Part shown: in pieces, positions 7,871-16,761 of the stretch | Layout of the letters: each line of letters starts with the position of its first letter | Numbering within the stretch: the stretch's first letter is position 1 | DNA from: Robiginitomaculum sp. | GTDB taxonomy: Bacteria > Pseudomonadota > Alphaproteobacteria > Caulobacterales > Maricaulaceae | Direction: 5' to 3' | Length of the DNA stretch: 49,507 nucleotides | Assembly: GCA_026982235.1 (NCBI GenBank) | Contig: JALSHM010000397.1 | Span: 1-49,507 of the forward strand | Notes under the pieces: model-generated | The model's database searches: none | What the model was told of the DNA's origin: nothing | Seen by the model: the letters and a program-made list of their open reading frames with translations, nothing else | Program-made: the position numbers and the translations under genes

Positions 7871-8004
7871 CTATCTGGACTTATACACGCAGGCTTAATT
7901 GTTTTACAGTTTTGCGGTTGCCAGGTTTTGAGTTTACCGTCGGTTGGGTTGCCATATTTTTTATCCTTCAAGTATCAAGTGTATGCACCATTTACCGATT
8001 TGCC

Positions 8005-8220
8005 TTAATAGCTAGATGTCGAAGTCGCCGCTCCATTTGACATAAATGTTTCTAGATCTTCTGGCCTATATCTCACTGCTCGTCCCATCTTGATAAACAC
8101 GGGGCCACCGCCGTGGCAACGCCATTTATTAAGGGTCGAGCGAGCGAGTCCAAGATACACTGCAGCTTGCTCCACTGTAAGCAACATTACGCTGGGCTTT
8201 ATTCGGCTCATGGTTTCCAT
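8005..8220 (-). CDS. AlpA-like/excisionase-type DNA-binding protein
   Basis: A 71-residue helix-turn-helix protein of the AlpA/MerR-like excisionase type. The motif LTVEQAAVYLGLARSTLNKW (about 14-33) is the helix-turn-helix, and GPVFIKMGRAVRYRPEDLETF is the typical wing and C-terminal helix. A Shine-Dalgarno GGAGAT stands correctly before the ATG at 8220. In related ICEs, proteins of this shape act as recombination directionality factors or regulators of the transfer genes. Its position near the integrase and just downstream of the trb operon (same strand, 70 bases after the DUF736 stop) suits either role. The gene at 28217-28435 is a second member of the same type. Confidence 0.85.
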   Translation of the reverse strand: METMSRIKPSVMLLTVEQAAVYLGLARSTLNKWRCHGGGPVFIKMGRAVRYRPEDLETFMSNGAATSTSSY

Positions 8221-8290
8221 TTTAATCTCCTTAGTATCATAAATTAGATAGCCATCGGCATGGCGTCAGCCATGCCAATGTTACTGATTG

Positions 8291-8602
8291 CTATTTTGAC
8301 TTAGGCCGTGACCAAACGAGGTCAGCGCCATCGTCATGATCGAATAATGCGGCGTTCACAGGCTTGGCCAGCATAGGCCCGTCTAGCAGCACTTTGACGT
8401 AATCAAGCGGCTCGTCACCATTTTTGGTTTCTTTCCAGGCTACGCCAAAATCGCTACGGCCTGATTTGATGAAATAGTCGGGGCTATCTTCGTTTTTCTT
8501 ATTGTCGTTGACGATAAACTTGACTTTGTGGGTCATGCTAAGTGTGGCGATTGTGCCTTCATAGCCTGTCTTTGTTTGTTTAAATGTACCGATTGTGGAC
8601 AT
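8291..8602 (-). CDS. DUF736 family protein (copy 2)
   Basis: A 103-residue DUF736 protein that closes the complete trb operon. It is the counterpart of the gene at 813-1127, with about seven internal substitutions and a different last few residues (RPKSK against RPKKAQ). Family features IGTFKQTKTGYEG, SDFGVAWKE and LVWSRP are present. The start is preceded by GGAGAAAATT, a ribosome-site context repeated before DUF2274 and trbC in this operon. The function is not established. Confidence 0.9.
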   Translation of the reverse strand: MSTIGTFKQTKTGYEGTIATLSMTHKVKFIVNDNKKNEDSPDYFIKSGRSDFGVAWKETKNGDEPLDYVKVLLDGPMLAKPVNAALFDHDDGADLVWSRPKSK

Positions 8603-8638
8603 AATTTTCTCCGTGCGTTTGGTTTTGATGAAACAGTA

Positions 8639-8863
8639 TTAAGCCAGCTCACGTTTGGCTTTCTTAAATCCATGATCGCTAGCCAGAAAGCCAGCTATCA
8701 TGGACGGGATAAGCGCGCCAACGGGCTGTTTCTCGCCGTAAGTTTGCTCATAGATTTGTGCATAGATTTCCAGATCGCCCATAAGGTCGGGCGGCAGCGC
8801 CACCGTTATTTTCGCTGGTTTCATGTCTGGTAGTTTAGCGAGTTTTAGTTTTGGTTTGGACAT
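8639..8863 (-). CDS. DUF2274 family small protein (copy 2)
   Basis: A 74-residue paralogue of the protein at 553-777, with the same LPPDLMGDLEIYAQIYEQTY core and identical ending KKAKRELA. It has its own Shine-Dalgarno (GGAGAAAACT then ATG). Unlike the left copy, which overlaps trbI, this gene is separated from trbI by about 75 bases that contain a perfect inverted repeat. It lies between trbI and the DUF736 gene. The role is unknown. Confidence 0.85.
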   Translation of the reverse strand: MSKPKLKLAKLPDMKPAKITVALPPDLMGDLEIYAQIYEQTYGEKQPVGALIPSMIAGFLASDHGFKKAKRELA

Positions 8864-8905
8864 AGTTTTCTCCTTGTTTCGCCCCTACCGGAGCCTTTTC
8901 CGATT

Positions 8906-8930
8906 ATTTTATGTCCACCGGACATAAAAT
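8906..8930. promoter_or_regulatory. Perfect 11-bp inverted repeat between trbI and DUF2274 gene
   Basis: ATTTTATGTCC (8906-8916), a 3-base spacer ACC, then GGACATAAAAT (8920-8930). The symmetry is perfect. No U-rich run follows on the minus strand, so an operator for a dimeric repressor fits better than a terminator. The left-hand module lacks this spacer altogether, since its DUF2274 gene overlaps trbI. Confidence 0.6.
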
Positions 8931-8938
8931 TTGACACG

Positions 8939-10213
8939 TCAATCATCTCCAAAGGGTTTGAGGATGAGGTCTTTAGACACGATAATTGAGAACCGCCAAC
9001 CGGGGTGCACGCTCAAAGTCGGCTGGATGTTGAGGCTGCGCTCGATAATGCGCTGGCCTGCGATATTGGCTGTATCCTGCCCTGCATTTTGTAAGGCACG
9101 GGCAAGCCGGCCTTCATCATCTGAAGAAAGCTCGCTGCCAACGCTCAATAGTGATGATAACACCGCGCCTTTCATGAACTGCCAAGTATGGCGATCCACT
9201 TTGTCTTTCAGCCCCGCAAAGCCTTGGCCGTCAACGGCAGGCAGATTATCAAGCTGAATAGAATTTCCATTGGGAAATATAATCCGTGTCCACACAACAA
9301 GAGCGCGGCTTTGACCGTAAGCAATAACGCTATCATAACGGCCAAGAAGACGTGCTCCCTGCGGGATCAGTAAATACTCGCCAGTGACCGTATCATAAAC
9401 ATTCTCGGTCACCTGTCCAATCACTTGACCCGGCAGGTCAGAATTAAGCCCTGTGACCAAGCTCGCGGGTATCAATGTTCCCGCCATTATCTGATATGGC
9501 GATTTGGGCATTTGCAGAACATACGGATTATATATCTCGCCTGCTGATTGCCCAAGAAACGCTGACTTACTGTTTTGGTAAGCAGGCGCAGCATTAAATT
9601 CCGCATTCCCTATTATCGGCGCTCCATAACCAGCCGCCATATTGACATTGGCTAGGTTTGAGTAAGCCAGCTCCAACTGTGCATCCATTTGAGCGAATTG
9701 ATCTGGCGGTTCAACGGAACCACGTTGATTTGAATCGACAGAAAAGAACAACCCCGACTCTCGTGCTTCATCACGTTTATCTGGCGCGGGTGCTGATTGA
9801 TAGCTCGCTGCTGGCCTGTATTGTCGAGGCGGCTGCGCACCCTTAGGCGCATACTGAAACGGATTATCCAGTTCTGCTGCTGGCGCGCCGCCCTGATTGG
9901 CTTCCAAGAACGCCGCACCTAAATCACCCGGCAATGGCGGGCCCAAAATAGCTTTCTGGTTAGGCTGCATATCGGCATAGGTTTTTGGCAGAGCATCAAG
10001 AGCATCCGTCATAGGTTTATGAGACACGTTATAAAGCTCACTTGGCCGCTCGCTATCACCATATTCAGGTGATTGTAGGGCAAAGGCCAAGGCTGCGAAT
10101 AACCCAGCACTTAATGCTGTGCCCCCAAGAATTAGTGCCTTGCGGCTAAACCGTTTGACGGGTTTTGGCTTGGCTCGGATAGCGAGGTCTGGACTGTTGG
10201 TAGCTTCACTCAT
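8939..10213 (-). CDS. trbI: TrbI (VirB10-like) conjugal transfer protein
   Basis: A complete 424-residue VirB10 homologue. It has a short cytoplasmic N-terminus and one membrane helix at about residues 27-46 (ALILGGTALSAGLFAALAFA). A proline- and glutamine-rich periplasmic stretch of about 180 residues follows, then the conserved C-terminal barrel domain from about 245 (GTLIPASLVTGLNSDLPG). It links the inner-membrane ATPases with the TrbG outer-membrane ring and forms the core channel. The start ATG overlaps the trbG stop (ATGA). It is nearly identical in protein sequence to the partial gene at the left window edge. Confidence 0.95.
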   Translation of the reverse strand: MSEATNSPDLAIRAKPKPVKRFSRKALILGGTALSAGLFAALAFALQSPEYGDSERPSELYNVSHKPMTDALDALPKTYADMQPNQKAILGPPLPGDLGAAFLEANQGGAPAAELDNPFQYAPKGAQPPRQYRPAASYQSAPAPDKRDEARESGLFFSVDSNQRGSVEPPDQFAQMDAQLELAYSNLANVNMAAGYGAPIIGNAEFNAAPAYQNSKSAFLGQSAGEIYNPYVLQMPKSPYQIMAGTLIPASLVTGLNSDLPGQVIGQVTENVYDTVTGEYLLIPQGARLLGRYDSVIAYGQSRALVVWTRIIFPNGNSIQLDNLPAVDGQGFAGLKDKVDRHTWQFMKGAVLSSLLSVGSELSSDDEGRLARALQNAGQDTANIAGQRIIERSLNIQPTLSVHPGWRFSIIVSKDLILKPFGDD

Positions 10214-11259
10214 GATTTTGTATCACGGACAATGCGGACAACATCTTGGTCTTTTTCGCCAAGTCGTAATTCTGCAGACTTGAAGAGACGGTCAACGATG
10301 TAATAACTGCCTTTGACGCGGTAATTGACCAGTTGGCTTTTGCCTTTACGCCCCATCACAAAGAGTGGCGGCGCTTCGCCTTGATCTAACCGTGCTGGGA
10401 ACTGGATAAATACCTTTTTCCCATCATCAAAGGCGCGCAGTGGTCGCCAATGCGGACTGTCACCTTTAATCTGGTAACGGAAATTCAGATTATCTATAGA
10501 TAGGCTTTGTTTATTGATGGCAGCCGTCGCTTTTGATTTAGCCCGCCGCGTCATTTTCTTTACACCGCGAAGCCCAAACGCCTCACGCGGGTAACGCCAA
10601 GATACCGCAGCCATATAAGTATCTTTATATGAATGTAGCTCCAAATAATATGTGCGTTTGTTCGTCGTAATCACAAGATTAGTCGCAAGGTTTGGCTTGG
10701 TCGGTTTAACAAGGATATGCACTTGGTCGCCACCGATTGCACCGGAAACGGTATCGCCCACTATCCAGCGAATGGTGTCGCCCGCTGATACAGATGTTAG
10801 CTCTTCTCCAGGCTGCAAGGCAATGTCAGTCACTTGCTGCGGCGCGCAATACACTTGGTAAAGCGAACCCGGCGTGTATGGATAGACCTGAATGGCATTG
10901 AGATAATTACTGCTATTGGGTTCAATAGAACTATTTGCATTTGCCTGTTCAATCGCTTCAAAGGGTTTGAGAACTAGGCCGGATGTAACATAAGACGCTG
11001 GCCGCAATTTCATCTGGGCTTTTTTAATAAATTCTGGCATGACGGCGGGCCCGAAAAACTCAATTTCTATCGGGCGTTCTTCTTGAATGATGGGTTCTTC
11101 GGTTTCCAAAATAGCGGCGCTCATCTCTACGGGCGCAACATCTTTACGCGACATGTCGAGTTTGAAATCAGCAAACTGCTCTTGCAGGCTGGCGCATCCC
11201 GTAAGGGATACCAATAAGCAAGCCGCTGCTGTCGTTTTTAATAGATATGAATGTCTCAT
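10210..11259 (-). CDS. trbG: TrbG (VirB9-like) conjugal transfer lipoprotein
   Basis: A 349-residue VirB9-type outer-membrane core component. I start it at the ATG at 11259 because CGGAG precedes it by six bases and because a lipoprotein signal follows at once: a positively charged MRHS, a hydrophobic run and the lipobox LTGC. A longer open frame upstream merely overlaps trbF. The mature part shows VirB9 features such as VYPYTPGSLYQVYCAPQQVT and ITTNKRTYYLELHS. Carrying the lipid anchor on the VirB9 protein is notable, since the separate VirB7 lipoprotein is then not needed. It overlaps trbI by four bases and follows trbF by one base. Confidence 0.93.
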   Translation of the reverse strand: MRHSYLLKTTAAACLLVSLTGCASLQEQFADFKLDMSRKDVAPVEMSAAILETEEPIIQEERPIEIEFFGPAVMPEFIKKAQMKLRPASYVTSGLVLKPFEAIEQANANSSIEPNSSNYLNAIQVYPYTPGSLYQVYCAPQQVTDIALQPGEELTSVSAGDTIRWIVGDTVSGAIGGDQVHILVKPTKPNLATNLVITTNKRTYYLELHSYKDTYMAAVSWRYPREAFGLRGVKKMTRRAKSKATAAINKQSLSIDNLNFRYQIKGDSPHWRPLRAFDDGKKVFIQFPARLDQGEAPPLFVMGRKGKSQLVNYRVKGSYYIVDRLFKSAELRLGEKDQDVVRIVRDTKS

Positions 11260-11260
11260 T

Positions 11261-11950
11261 TTATTCTCCGGAGTTAAGGTCTTTTGACCAGTTAAGGCCG
11301 TGCACATAGAGGCCAAGGGGGTTGCTATGCAGAGTTTGCGCATCGGTCGGGGGATGGATGATGATGGATAGAACTGCCGTGAAGTTTTCTGTGCCGATGA
11401 GCGCGCCGTCGCGATATGAGGTTTCCCGCCATCGGATTTCAAAACTGTCATCTGATGAGCGCACAATAGAGGCAACATCAACGGTGACGCTGCGTTGGCC
11501 GATATCGGCGAATGGGTCGTTCTCGGTCGCATAAGCGTTCAAGGTCACGGAAGCTTGGTCAGTGGCAAAGCTGTACGCTTCTAACCAGTTGTGCCTTAGC
11601 ACAACGGGGTCGATAGAAACCGAACGGACATTGCTGATAAAATCCGCAAGTTGATGGGCAATCTGCGCATCCGACGGAATGAAATTTTCTGTAGCGGGAC
11701 CGATAGCGCGGACGGAACCATTGGTATCCACTTCCACAACATAGGGCGTGACCATACTTTGCGAGCTTTGCCAGATAAACGCCCCTGCTAGCAGCGCAGA
11801 TAAACCGATTGACAGTAATGTCGCTAACCGCCAATTCTTGGCTTGCACGCGGGCAGAGCCGATGCGGTCATCCCAGACTTGCGCTGCTCGTTGATATGGC
11901 GTTTCGGGGACAGGCGTTGTTCCGTATCTCGATTGACTGCGTTTCCACAT
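11261..11950 (-). CDS. trbF: TrbF (VirB8-like) conjugal transfer protein
   Basis: A 229-residue VirB8 homologue: cytoplasmic N-terminus, one membrane helix at about 43-60 (LATLLSIGLSALLAGAFIW), and a periplasmic NTF2-like domain. The PYVVEVDTNGSV strand, the AYSFATD helix and the LSIIIHPPTDAQTLHSNPLG ending, with its NPxG motif, are family marks. VirB8 proteins nucleate assembly of the inner-membrane complex. The gene lies between trbL and trbG in the usual trbJ-L-F-G-I order. Confidence 0.93.
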   Translation of the reverse strand: MWKRSQSRYGTTPVPETPYQRAAQVWDDRIGSARVQAKNWRLATLLSIGLSALLAGAFIWQSSQSMVTPYVVEVDTNGSVRAIGPATENFIPSDAQIAHQLADFISNVRSVSIDPVVLRHNWLEAYSFATDQASVTLNAYATENDPFADIGQRSVTVDVASIVRSSDDSFEIRWRETSYRDGALIGTENFTAVLSIIIHPPTDAQTLHSNPLGLYVHGLNWSKDLNSGE

Positions 11951-11973
11951 TTCATTTCTCCTATTCTTGCTGA

Positions 11974-13311
11974 TTATTCATCTTGGTCTAATTTGAGGGC
12001 AAAGCCGCCGCCGTGTGTGTCGCCAGAGCGGATAGCGTCACTGGCGCGCCGCGTGGCGTTATGGGTTGATTGCTGGCGTTTAATCTTCTTGGCCCAATCA
12101 GGTTGATTTGCCCCGCCGCCAGAACCGCCGCCATCATTGGCAGATATTGGCTTTAAACCTTTTTGCGATAGCGCATTAAGCCCGCCGCGCATTCCTGCTT
12201 TATGAGCCGCGCCGACACTGCCTGTGGCTTTTGATGCTGCGGCTTTGCCCGCGTTTTTAACGGCGCCCATGCCTGCTTGTGCGACAGCGGACGCACCGCC
12301 AAGCGCGCCCTTTACGCCGCCGGAACCTGAGGCCGCTTTACCAAGGGCGAAGGAAAGCTGTGTGCCGCCTGCGAGGGACGCGCCCGCTTTAACCGCGCCG
12401 CCTGCCGCTTTGCCTGCCATGCCTGCGCCCGCTCCTGCGGCAGCTCCGCCTGCCATTGCGCCTGCGCCAACGGCGGCCATAGTGCCAACCGCCGCGCCTG
12501 CTCCTAATTGTGGTGCTCCAGATACAAGACCAGTGGCAATGCCTGGGCCAAAGATGCCCAATGCGAATATAGCGAGAGAGGCAAGGATTACGGAAGCAGC
12601 GTCTTCAAGCGTAACTTCGCCCGGTACGAACGCTGCTGTCACTTGCCCAAATATAGTCGAGCCAATGCCGATAATAATCGCCAGCACCATCAGTTTAATG
12701 CCGGACGCGATAATATTGCCGAGCACTTTCTCTGCGAGGAATGATGTTTTATTCCAGAGAGCGAATGGTATCAGCACAAACCCTGCAAGCGTGGTCAGTT
12801 TAAACTCAATAATCGTAACAAAAAGCTGGATGGACAAAAAGAAGAAGGCGAACAGAGTGATCACCCAAGCCAGTAATAATATAATGATGGTGACAATATT
12901 AGTGAAGAATTTAATCGGGCCTGTGAGGTTTTGAACTTCTGTTAGGAGCGGATGCGCTGCATCAAAGCCGACACTGGCAACAAAACCAGGACGCATCAGA
13001 TCCGCCGCAGTTATGGTTTTGCCCGTAGCGTTAAGGCCGAGCTGTCCAAAGCTGGTAAAAATGATGTCGCTCAAGAATGAAAAATTATTCAAAATAAGAG
13101 CAAAGAAGCCAACATACATTACTTTTTTGAGGAACTTGGCAATGACATTAGTATCCGGCCCCATTGCCCAATACAGGCCTGCGAGCGTAATATCTATGCC
13201 GATTAGAAAGGCAGTCAGGAACATCACATCTGGGCCGAGCAAACCAAAGCCCGAATCTATGTAAGTAGAGAACGTCTTGAGGAACTCATCTATGACGGAG
13301 AGATTGTCCAT
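11974..13311 (-). CDS. trbL: TrbL (VirB6-like) polytopic membrane protein
   Basis: A 445-residue VirB6-type inner-membrane channel protein. At least six hydrophobic helices lie between residues 30 and 260, including LLLAWVITLFAFFFLSIQLF and a following membrane pair around 200-260. From about 270 the sequence turns to a low-complexity Gly/Ala-rich tail (repeats of GAGAMAGGAAAGAGAG type) and ends in a charged segment. Such Ala/Gly tails are common in TrbL of alphaproteobacterial ICEs. The Ala/Pro-rich open frame on the opposite strand is an artefact of this composition. The start codon is two bases after trbJ. Confidence 0.93.
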   Translation of the reverse strand: MDNLSVIDEFLKTFSTYIDSGFGLLGPDVMFLTAFLIGIDITLAGLYWAMGPDTNVIAKFLKKVMYVGFFALILNNFSFLSDIIFTSFGQLGLNATGKTITAADLMRPGFVASVGFDAAHPLLTEVQNLTGPIKFFTNIVTIIILLLAWVITLFAFFFLSIQLFVTIIEFKLTTLAGFVLIPFALWNKTSFLAEKVLGNIIASGIKLMVLAIIIGIGSTIFGQVTAAFVPGEVTLEDAASVILASLAIFALGIFGPGIATGLVSGAPQLGAGAAVGTMAAVGAGAMAGGAAAGAGAGMAGKAAGGAVKAGASLAGGTQLSFALGKAASGSGGVKGALGGASAVAQAGMGAVKNAGKAAASKATGSVGAAHKAGMRGGLNALSQKGLKPISANDGGGSGGGANQPDWAKKIKRQQSTHNATRRASDAIRSGDTHGGGFALKLDQDE

Positions 13312-13313
13312 GA

Positions 13314-14039
13314 TTAGCGCCCTCTCTTTTTGCCGTAGGCATTTCTAGTGCCGACAAAGCGCTTGTGTTTCTGGCGGGATTCTTTCTCGATGGCGAGTTG
13401 GCGAGAGTGTTCAAGCGCTTGGGCGCGATATTGCACAGCGTCCATCTGCTGCATTTGCATGATTTGTTTGATGAGCAATGCTAGGAGTTGATTGCCTGCT
13501 TGCGCTACGGATAAATTCCCTGTGGAGCTTTGGCTTTCTGTCACCAGCTTATCTAATGTTCGCGCATCCACCTTGACGCTGCTAATCATTTTGGATTGCA
13601 TGACGATGGCTTCTTCAAAAGCAACACGGGAGTTCTCCCATTGTACCTCTGCATTTGCCAACATTTCATCATCTGACATATCGGCGTATTCTTGTGGATA
13701 ATGCTCCCGCATAAGATCGCGGCTACGCCCAACCTCATAGCTGACATTTTCTGCTTCTTCTGTGAGCGTGGCTATTTCTTCTAAGATACGCAGCAATTCA
13801 TATTGAGCATTATAATCAAGCTTAGCTAAATCCTTGGCCTGGCCAATCAGCATGCGGGCTTCATTACGAAGTTGGCTGACCTGTTGACGTATCTGGATCA
13901 GCGTTCGTGATGCCGTATAGAGATTTTGCACAAAGTTCTTAGGGTCAAAGACGATACCGCCAAATTGCGCTTGCGCGGCCTGCGCGAATGACAGCAGCAT
14001 CAAAAAGACAAGAATGAATGATTTTATTCGGCGGCGCAT
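13314..14039 (-). CDS. trbJ: TrbJ (VirB5-like) conjugal transfer protein
   Basis: A 241-residue VirB5-type pilus-associated protein. The start at 14039 is chosen because GAGGA precedes it and a signal peptide follows directly (MRRRIKSF, a hydrophobic core, then AQAAQAQ as a cleavage region). The mature protein is almost wholly helical with coiled-coil character (LRNEARMLIGQAKDLAKL, LEEIATLTEEAENVSYEVG). It overlaps trbE by 16 bases. TrbK, the entry-exclusion lipoprotein usually encoded between trbJ and trbL, is absent: only two bases separate the genes. Confidence 0.92.
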   Translation of the reverse strand: MRRRIKSFILVFLMLLSFAQAAQAQFGGIVFDPKNFVQNLYTASRTLIQIRQQVSQLRNEARMLIGQAKDLAKLDYNAQYELLRILEEIATLTEEAENVSYEVGRSRDLMREHYPQEYADMSDDEMLANAEVQWENSRVAFEEAIVMQSKMISSVKVDARTLDKLVTESQSSTGNLSVAQAGNQLLALLIKQIMQMQQMDAVQYRAQALEHSRQLAIEKESRQKHKRFVGTRNAYGKKRGR

Positions 14040-16501
14040 ATGTCCTCGCTTTCTGTTGTAGTTTCTCTCCAAGGCAATGCTTCATTTGTGAGATTAAATT
14101 CAGCGCCCATAAGGTCAGCGGCCCAATTAAGGGATTTTGCCCGTAGCCATTCACTGGCGAATTGTTCTGTCCCGTACGTATCAATCACTGCATCAATACC
14201 CGCATGTTCACTCTCCGAACCTGCGCCGCAAAATGCCAAAGCCACTTCGCCAAGCCCGAGGTCGAACAAGCGGTTACCTGCTCGTGACTGAAAGTAATAA
14301 TCTTGCTTGGGAATGCTGGACGCTATGATTTCTATCTGGCGTTTATTCAGGCCAAAGCGTTCGTATATTTCCGCTTGCTGTGGTTCCATCGCGCGGTCAT
14401 TGGGTAGGAATATTCGGGATGGGCAGGATTCGATAAGCGCAGGCGCAATATCGCTGCTGGCAATGTCGGCTAAGGATTGTGTCGAGAATATTACTGACAC
14501 ATTTTTCTTACGCAGGACTTTCAGCCATTCGCGTATCCGCTCTGCAAAGAATGGGTCATCTAGAAACACCCAAGCTTCATCGAGTATGAGCAGGCTGGGC
14601 TTGCCGTTAAACCGCGCTTCTAATCTGTGAAACAGATATGTTAGCACGGGTAGCACAAGCGCCTTGGAGTGCATCAATGTTTCCATCTCAAAACATTGCA
14701 TATCGCCCGCTTTGAAGGATTCAGTATTTCCGTCGAGTAAATGACCATAAGCACCATCAAGTGTATAGGGTTGCATGGCTTGGCGTAATTTATTAGATTG
14801 TAGGAGCGCGGATAATCCTGTCAACGTTCTTTGCTCGGTGGGCGCAGTGGCTAGGCTTTGTAAAGCGCTCCACACTGCTTCTTTAATATCTGGGTCAGTT
14901 TCTAAGCCTTCATTACGGAGCAACCCCAATATCCAATCAAGCGCCCATGCTATCTCGCCATCGTCATCAATCCCTTTTAGGGGTTGGAAGATGATAGAAT
15001 TTTCTGCACCGAGGTCATAATAATCACCATTCAGTGCAAGCGTTGCGGCGCGCGCAGAACGGCCTTTGTCAAAGACAAATACTTGCGCGCCTTTATAACG
15101 GCGAAACTGCAAGGCGAGCAGTGACAGCAAAACCGATTTACCCGCGCCCGTTGGCCCAACGATGAGCATATGCCCGACATCGCCCTGATGGGTAACAAGA
15201 CGAAACGGCGTGTGACCTGCCGTTGTTGCATGCAGCAAGGGCACATCACCCAAATGCTCATTCCGCTTTGGCCCAGCCCATATGGCAGACAGCGGCATAA
15301 GGTGGGTGAGATTTAGGGTATGGATTATTGGTTGTCGGATATTGGCGTATGGATTGCCGGGCAGCGTGCCGAGCCAAGCATCAACCGCATTGACACTTTC
15401 ATGGATAGAGACAAAACCCCGTCCATTGACAATGCGCTCAATTGAACGGATTTGCTGCTCGGCTAAGAGCGCGTCTTTGTGACTGACTACAATACAGGTG
15501 GTGAGATAGCCAAAACTCACATGATCTGCCCCAAGGTCTTGCAGGGCCTCATCGGCATCGAGGGCTTTGTTATCGGCGTCGCTATCAACCAATGCCGATG
15601 TTTCGTTAAACAGGCTTTCCCGCAGTAGCGACATGACCGATTTTCGTTTAGCAAACCATTGGCGGCGAAATTTACCGATGACCTTTGTAGCCTCTGCTTT
15701 ATCCATCGGTAAATACCGTGTCATCCAGCGGTATGAGAATCCTAAAGAATTTAGCTCATCCAATATTCCCGGCGTTGTTTCTCCCGGAAATCCGCGCACG
15801 GTAATCATGTGTAGATTTTCACCGCCAAGCCTTGGCACGAGACCGCCGACTAAATCAGCCCCGCCAATGAGGGCGTCAATATAGGCGGGTGTTTCTGGAC
15901 AGGTGATTTTGTGTTTGTTTGGCGATATGCAAGAGTGGAGGTATGTGAGCGTTTCGGTATCATCTAAGAATTCCGCTAATGGGAACAAGCTTCCCATTAA
16001 ATCTAAGCAGCGCTCGCTTTCCGTAATGAAGGCCGTGAGATGATCGGACGCAGTTTCTGTTAATTCGTCATCTGGCTTTTCTATAAGCAGACTCTCGGCG
16101 CGCTTGGCGCTATCGGCTGGCGGTAGATAGGCAAATGTCAGATAGTATTCACTTTCAAAATGATGTTCGGATTGTTCAAATTGCCCGCGTCTCTCTTGGT
16201 CTACAATCCACGCCGCTGGGTCTTTGAATGCGCTATGCGGATAGTCAGGCGCAGCGTGGCGGCACGCTTCGAAATACAAAGCCCATCCTGAACCAAAACG
16301 CCTTAGCGCGTTATTGATACGTGCACATGTAGCGACGAGTTCTTCCTCAGTTGCGCTGCCCAAATCCGGTCCGCGAAATCTTGCCGTTCTTTGGAAACTG
16401 CCGTCTTTATTGAGCACTACGCCCGGCGCTATCAAGCACGCCCAAGGGAGATAGTCTGCCAGTCTTGCAGGTTGCTTTTGATATTCAGCGAGATTCAACA
16501 T
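14024..16501 (-). CDS. trbE: TrbE (VirB4-like) transfer ATPase
   Basis: An 825-residue VirB4-family ATPase that energises pilus assembly and substrate passage at the inner membrane. The N-terminal CagE/TrbE domain starts MLNLAEYQKQPARLADYLPW. The Walker A box LIVGPTGAGKSVLLSL is at about residue 440, Walker B is SLLILDEAWVFLDDPFF at about 640, and the conserved NVSVIFSTQSLADIA follows. Length is usual for TrbE. It overlaps trbD by seven bases and trbJ by 16, consistent with one polycistronic message. Confidence 0.95.
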   Translation of the reverse strand: MLNLAEYQKQPARLADYLPWACLIAPGVVLNKDGSFQRTARFRGPDLGSATEEELVATCARINNALRRFGSGWALYFEACRHAAPDYPHSAFKDPAAWIVDQERRGQFEQSEHHFESEYYLTFAYLPPADSAKRAESLLIEKPDDELTETASDHLTAFITESERCLDLMGSLFPLAEFLDDTETLTYLHSCISPNKHKITCPETPAYIDALIGGADLVGGLVPRLGGENLHMITVRGFPGETTPGILDELNSLGFSYRWMTRYLPMDKAEATKVIGKFRRQWFAKRKSVMSLLRESLFNETSALVDSDADNKALDADEALQDLGADHVSFGYLTTCIVVSHKDALLAEQQIRSIERIVNGRGFVSIHESVNAVDAWLGTLPGNPYANIRQPIIHTLNLTHLMPLSAIWAGPKRNEHLGDVPLLHATTAGHTPFRLVTHQGDVGHMLIVGPTGAGKSVLLSLLALQFRRYKGAQVFVFDKGRSARAATLALNGDYYDLGAENSIIFQPLKGIDDDGEIAWALDWILGLLRNEGLETDPDIKEAVWSALQSLATAPTEQRTLTGLSALLQSNKLRQAMQPYTLDGAYGHLLDGNTESFKAGDMQCFEMETLMHSKALVLPVLTYLFHRLEARFNGKPSLLILDEAWVFLDDPFFAERIREWLKVLRKKNVSVIFSTQSLADIASSDIAPALIESCPSRIFLPNDRAMEPQQAEIYERFGLNKRQIEIIASSIPKQDYYFQSRAGNRLFDLGLGEVALAFCGAGSESEHAGIDAVIDTYGTEQFASEWLRAKSLNWAADLMGAEFNLTNEALPWRETTTESEDICAAE

Positions 16502-16761
16502 GACAGATAACCTTTGTGTTTGATGTGACGAGCCAGCACGTCCATGAATTTAGGATCGCGTTTGGCGAAATAGACGGATAGGGAATGTGAAATGACCCAA
16601 TAGACGATCCCGACGATGGCAAGCTGGAGGCCAAGCCCGAGGGCGGCGGCAAGCGTACCGTTGAGAATCGCTGCCGTTCGTGGTGCACCGCCGAGCAGAA
16701 TTGGTTCGGTTAGCGAACGGTGCAAAGGTATGGAAAAACCGTCTATCATTCCATTTGGCAT
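16495..16761 (-). CDS. trbD: TrbD (VirB3-like) membrane protein
   Basis: An 88-residue VirB3 homologue with the typical N-terminus (GFSIPLHRSLTEPILLGGAPR), followed by a long hydrophobic region with one or two membrane helices (residues 35-65) and a C-terminal RDPKFMDVLARHIKH. It lies between the pilin gene and trbE, with one-base and seven-base overlaps, as in other trb operons. Confidence 0.92.
   Translation of the reverse strand: MPNGMIDGFSIPLHRSLTEPILLGGAPRTAAILNGTLAAALGLGLQLAIVGIVYWVISHSLSVYFAKRDPKFMDVLARHIKHKGYLSC

Noticed and set aside
12224..12934. A 236-codon Ala/Pro-rich open frame on the plus strand
   Set aside because: It is antisense to the Gly/Ala-rich tail of trbL; the composition alone keeps the frame open. 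No ribosome site or family feature.
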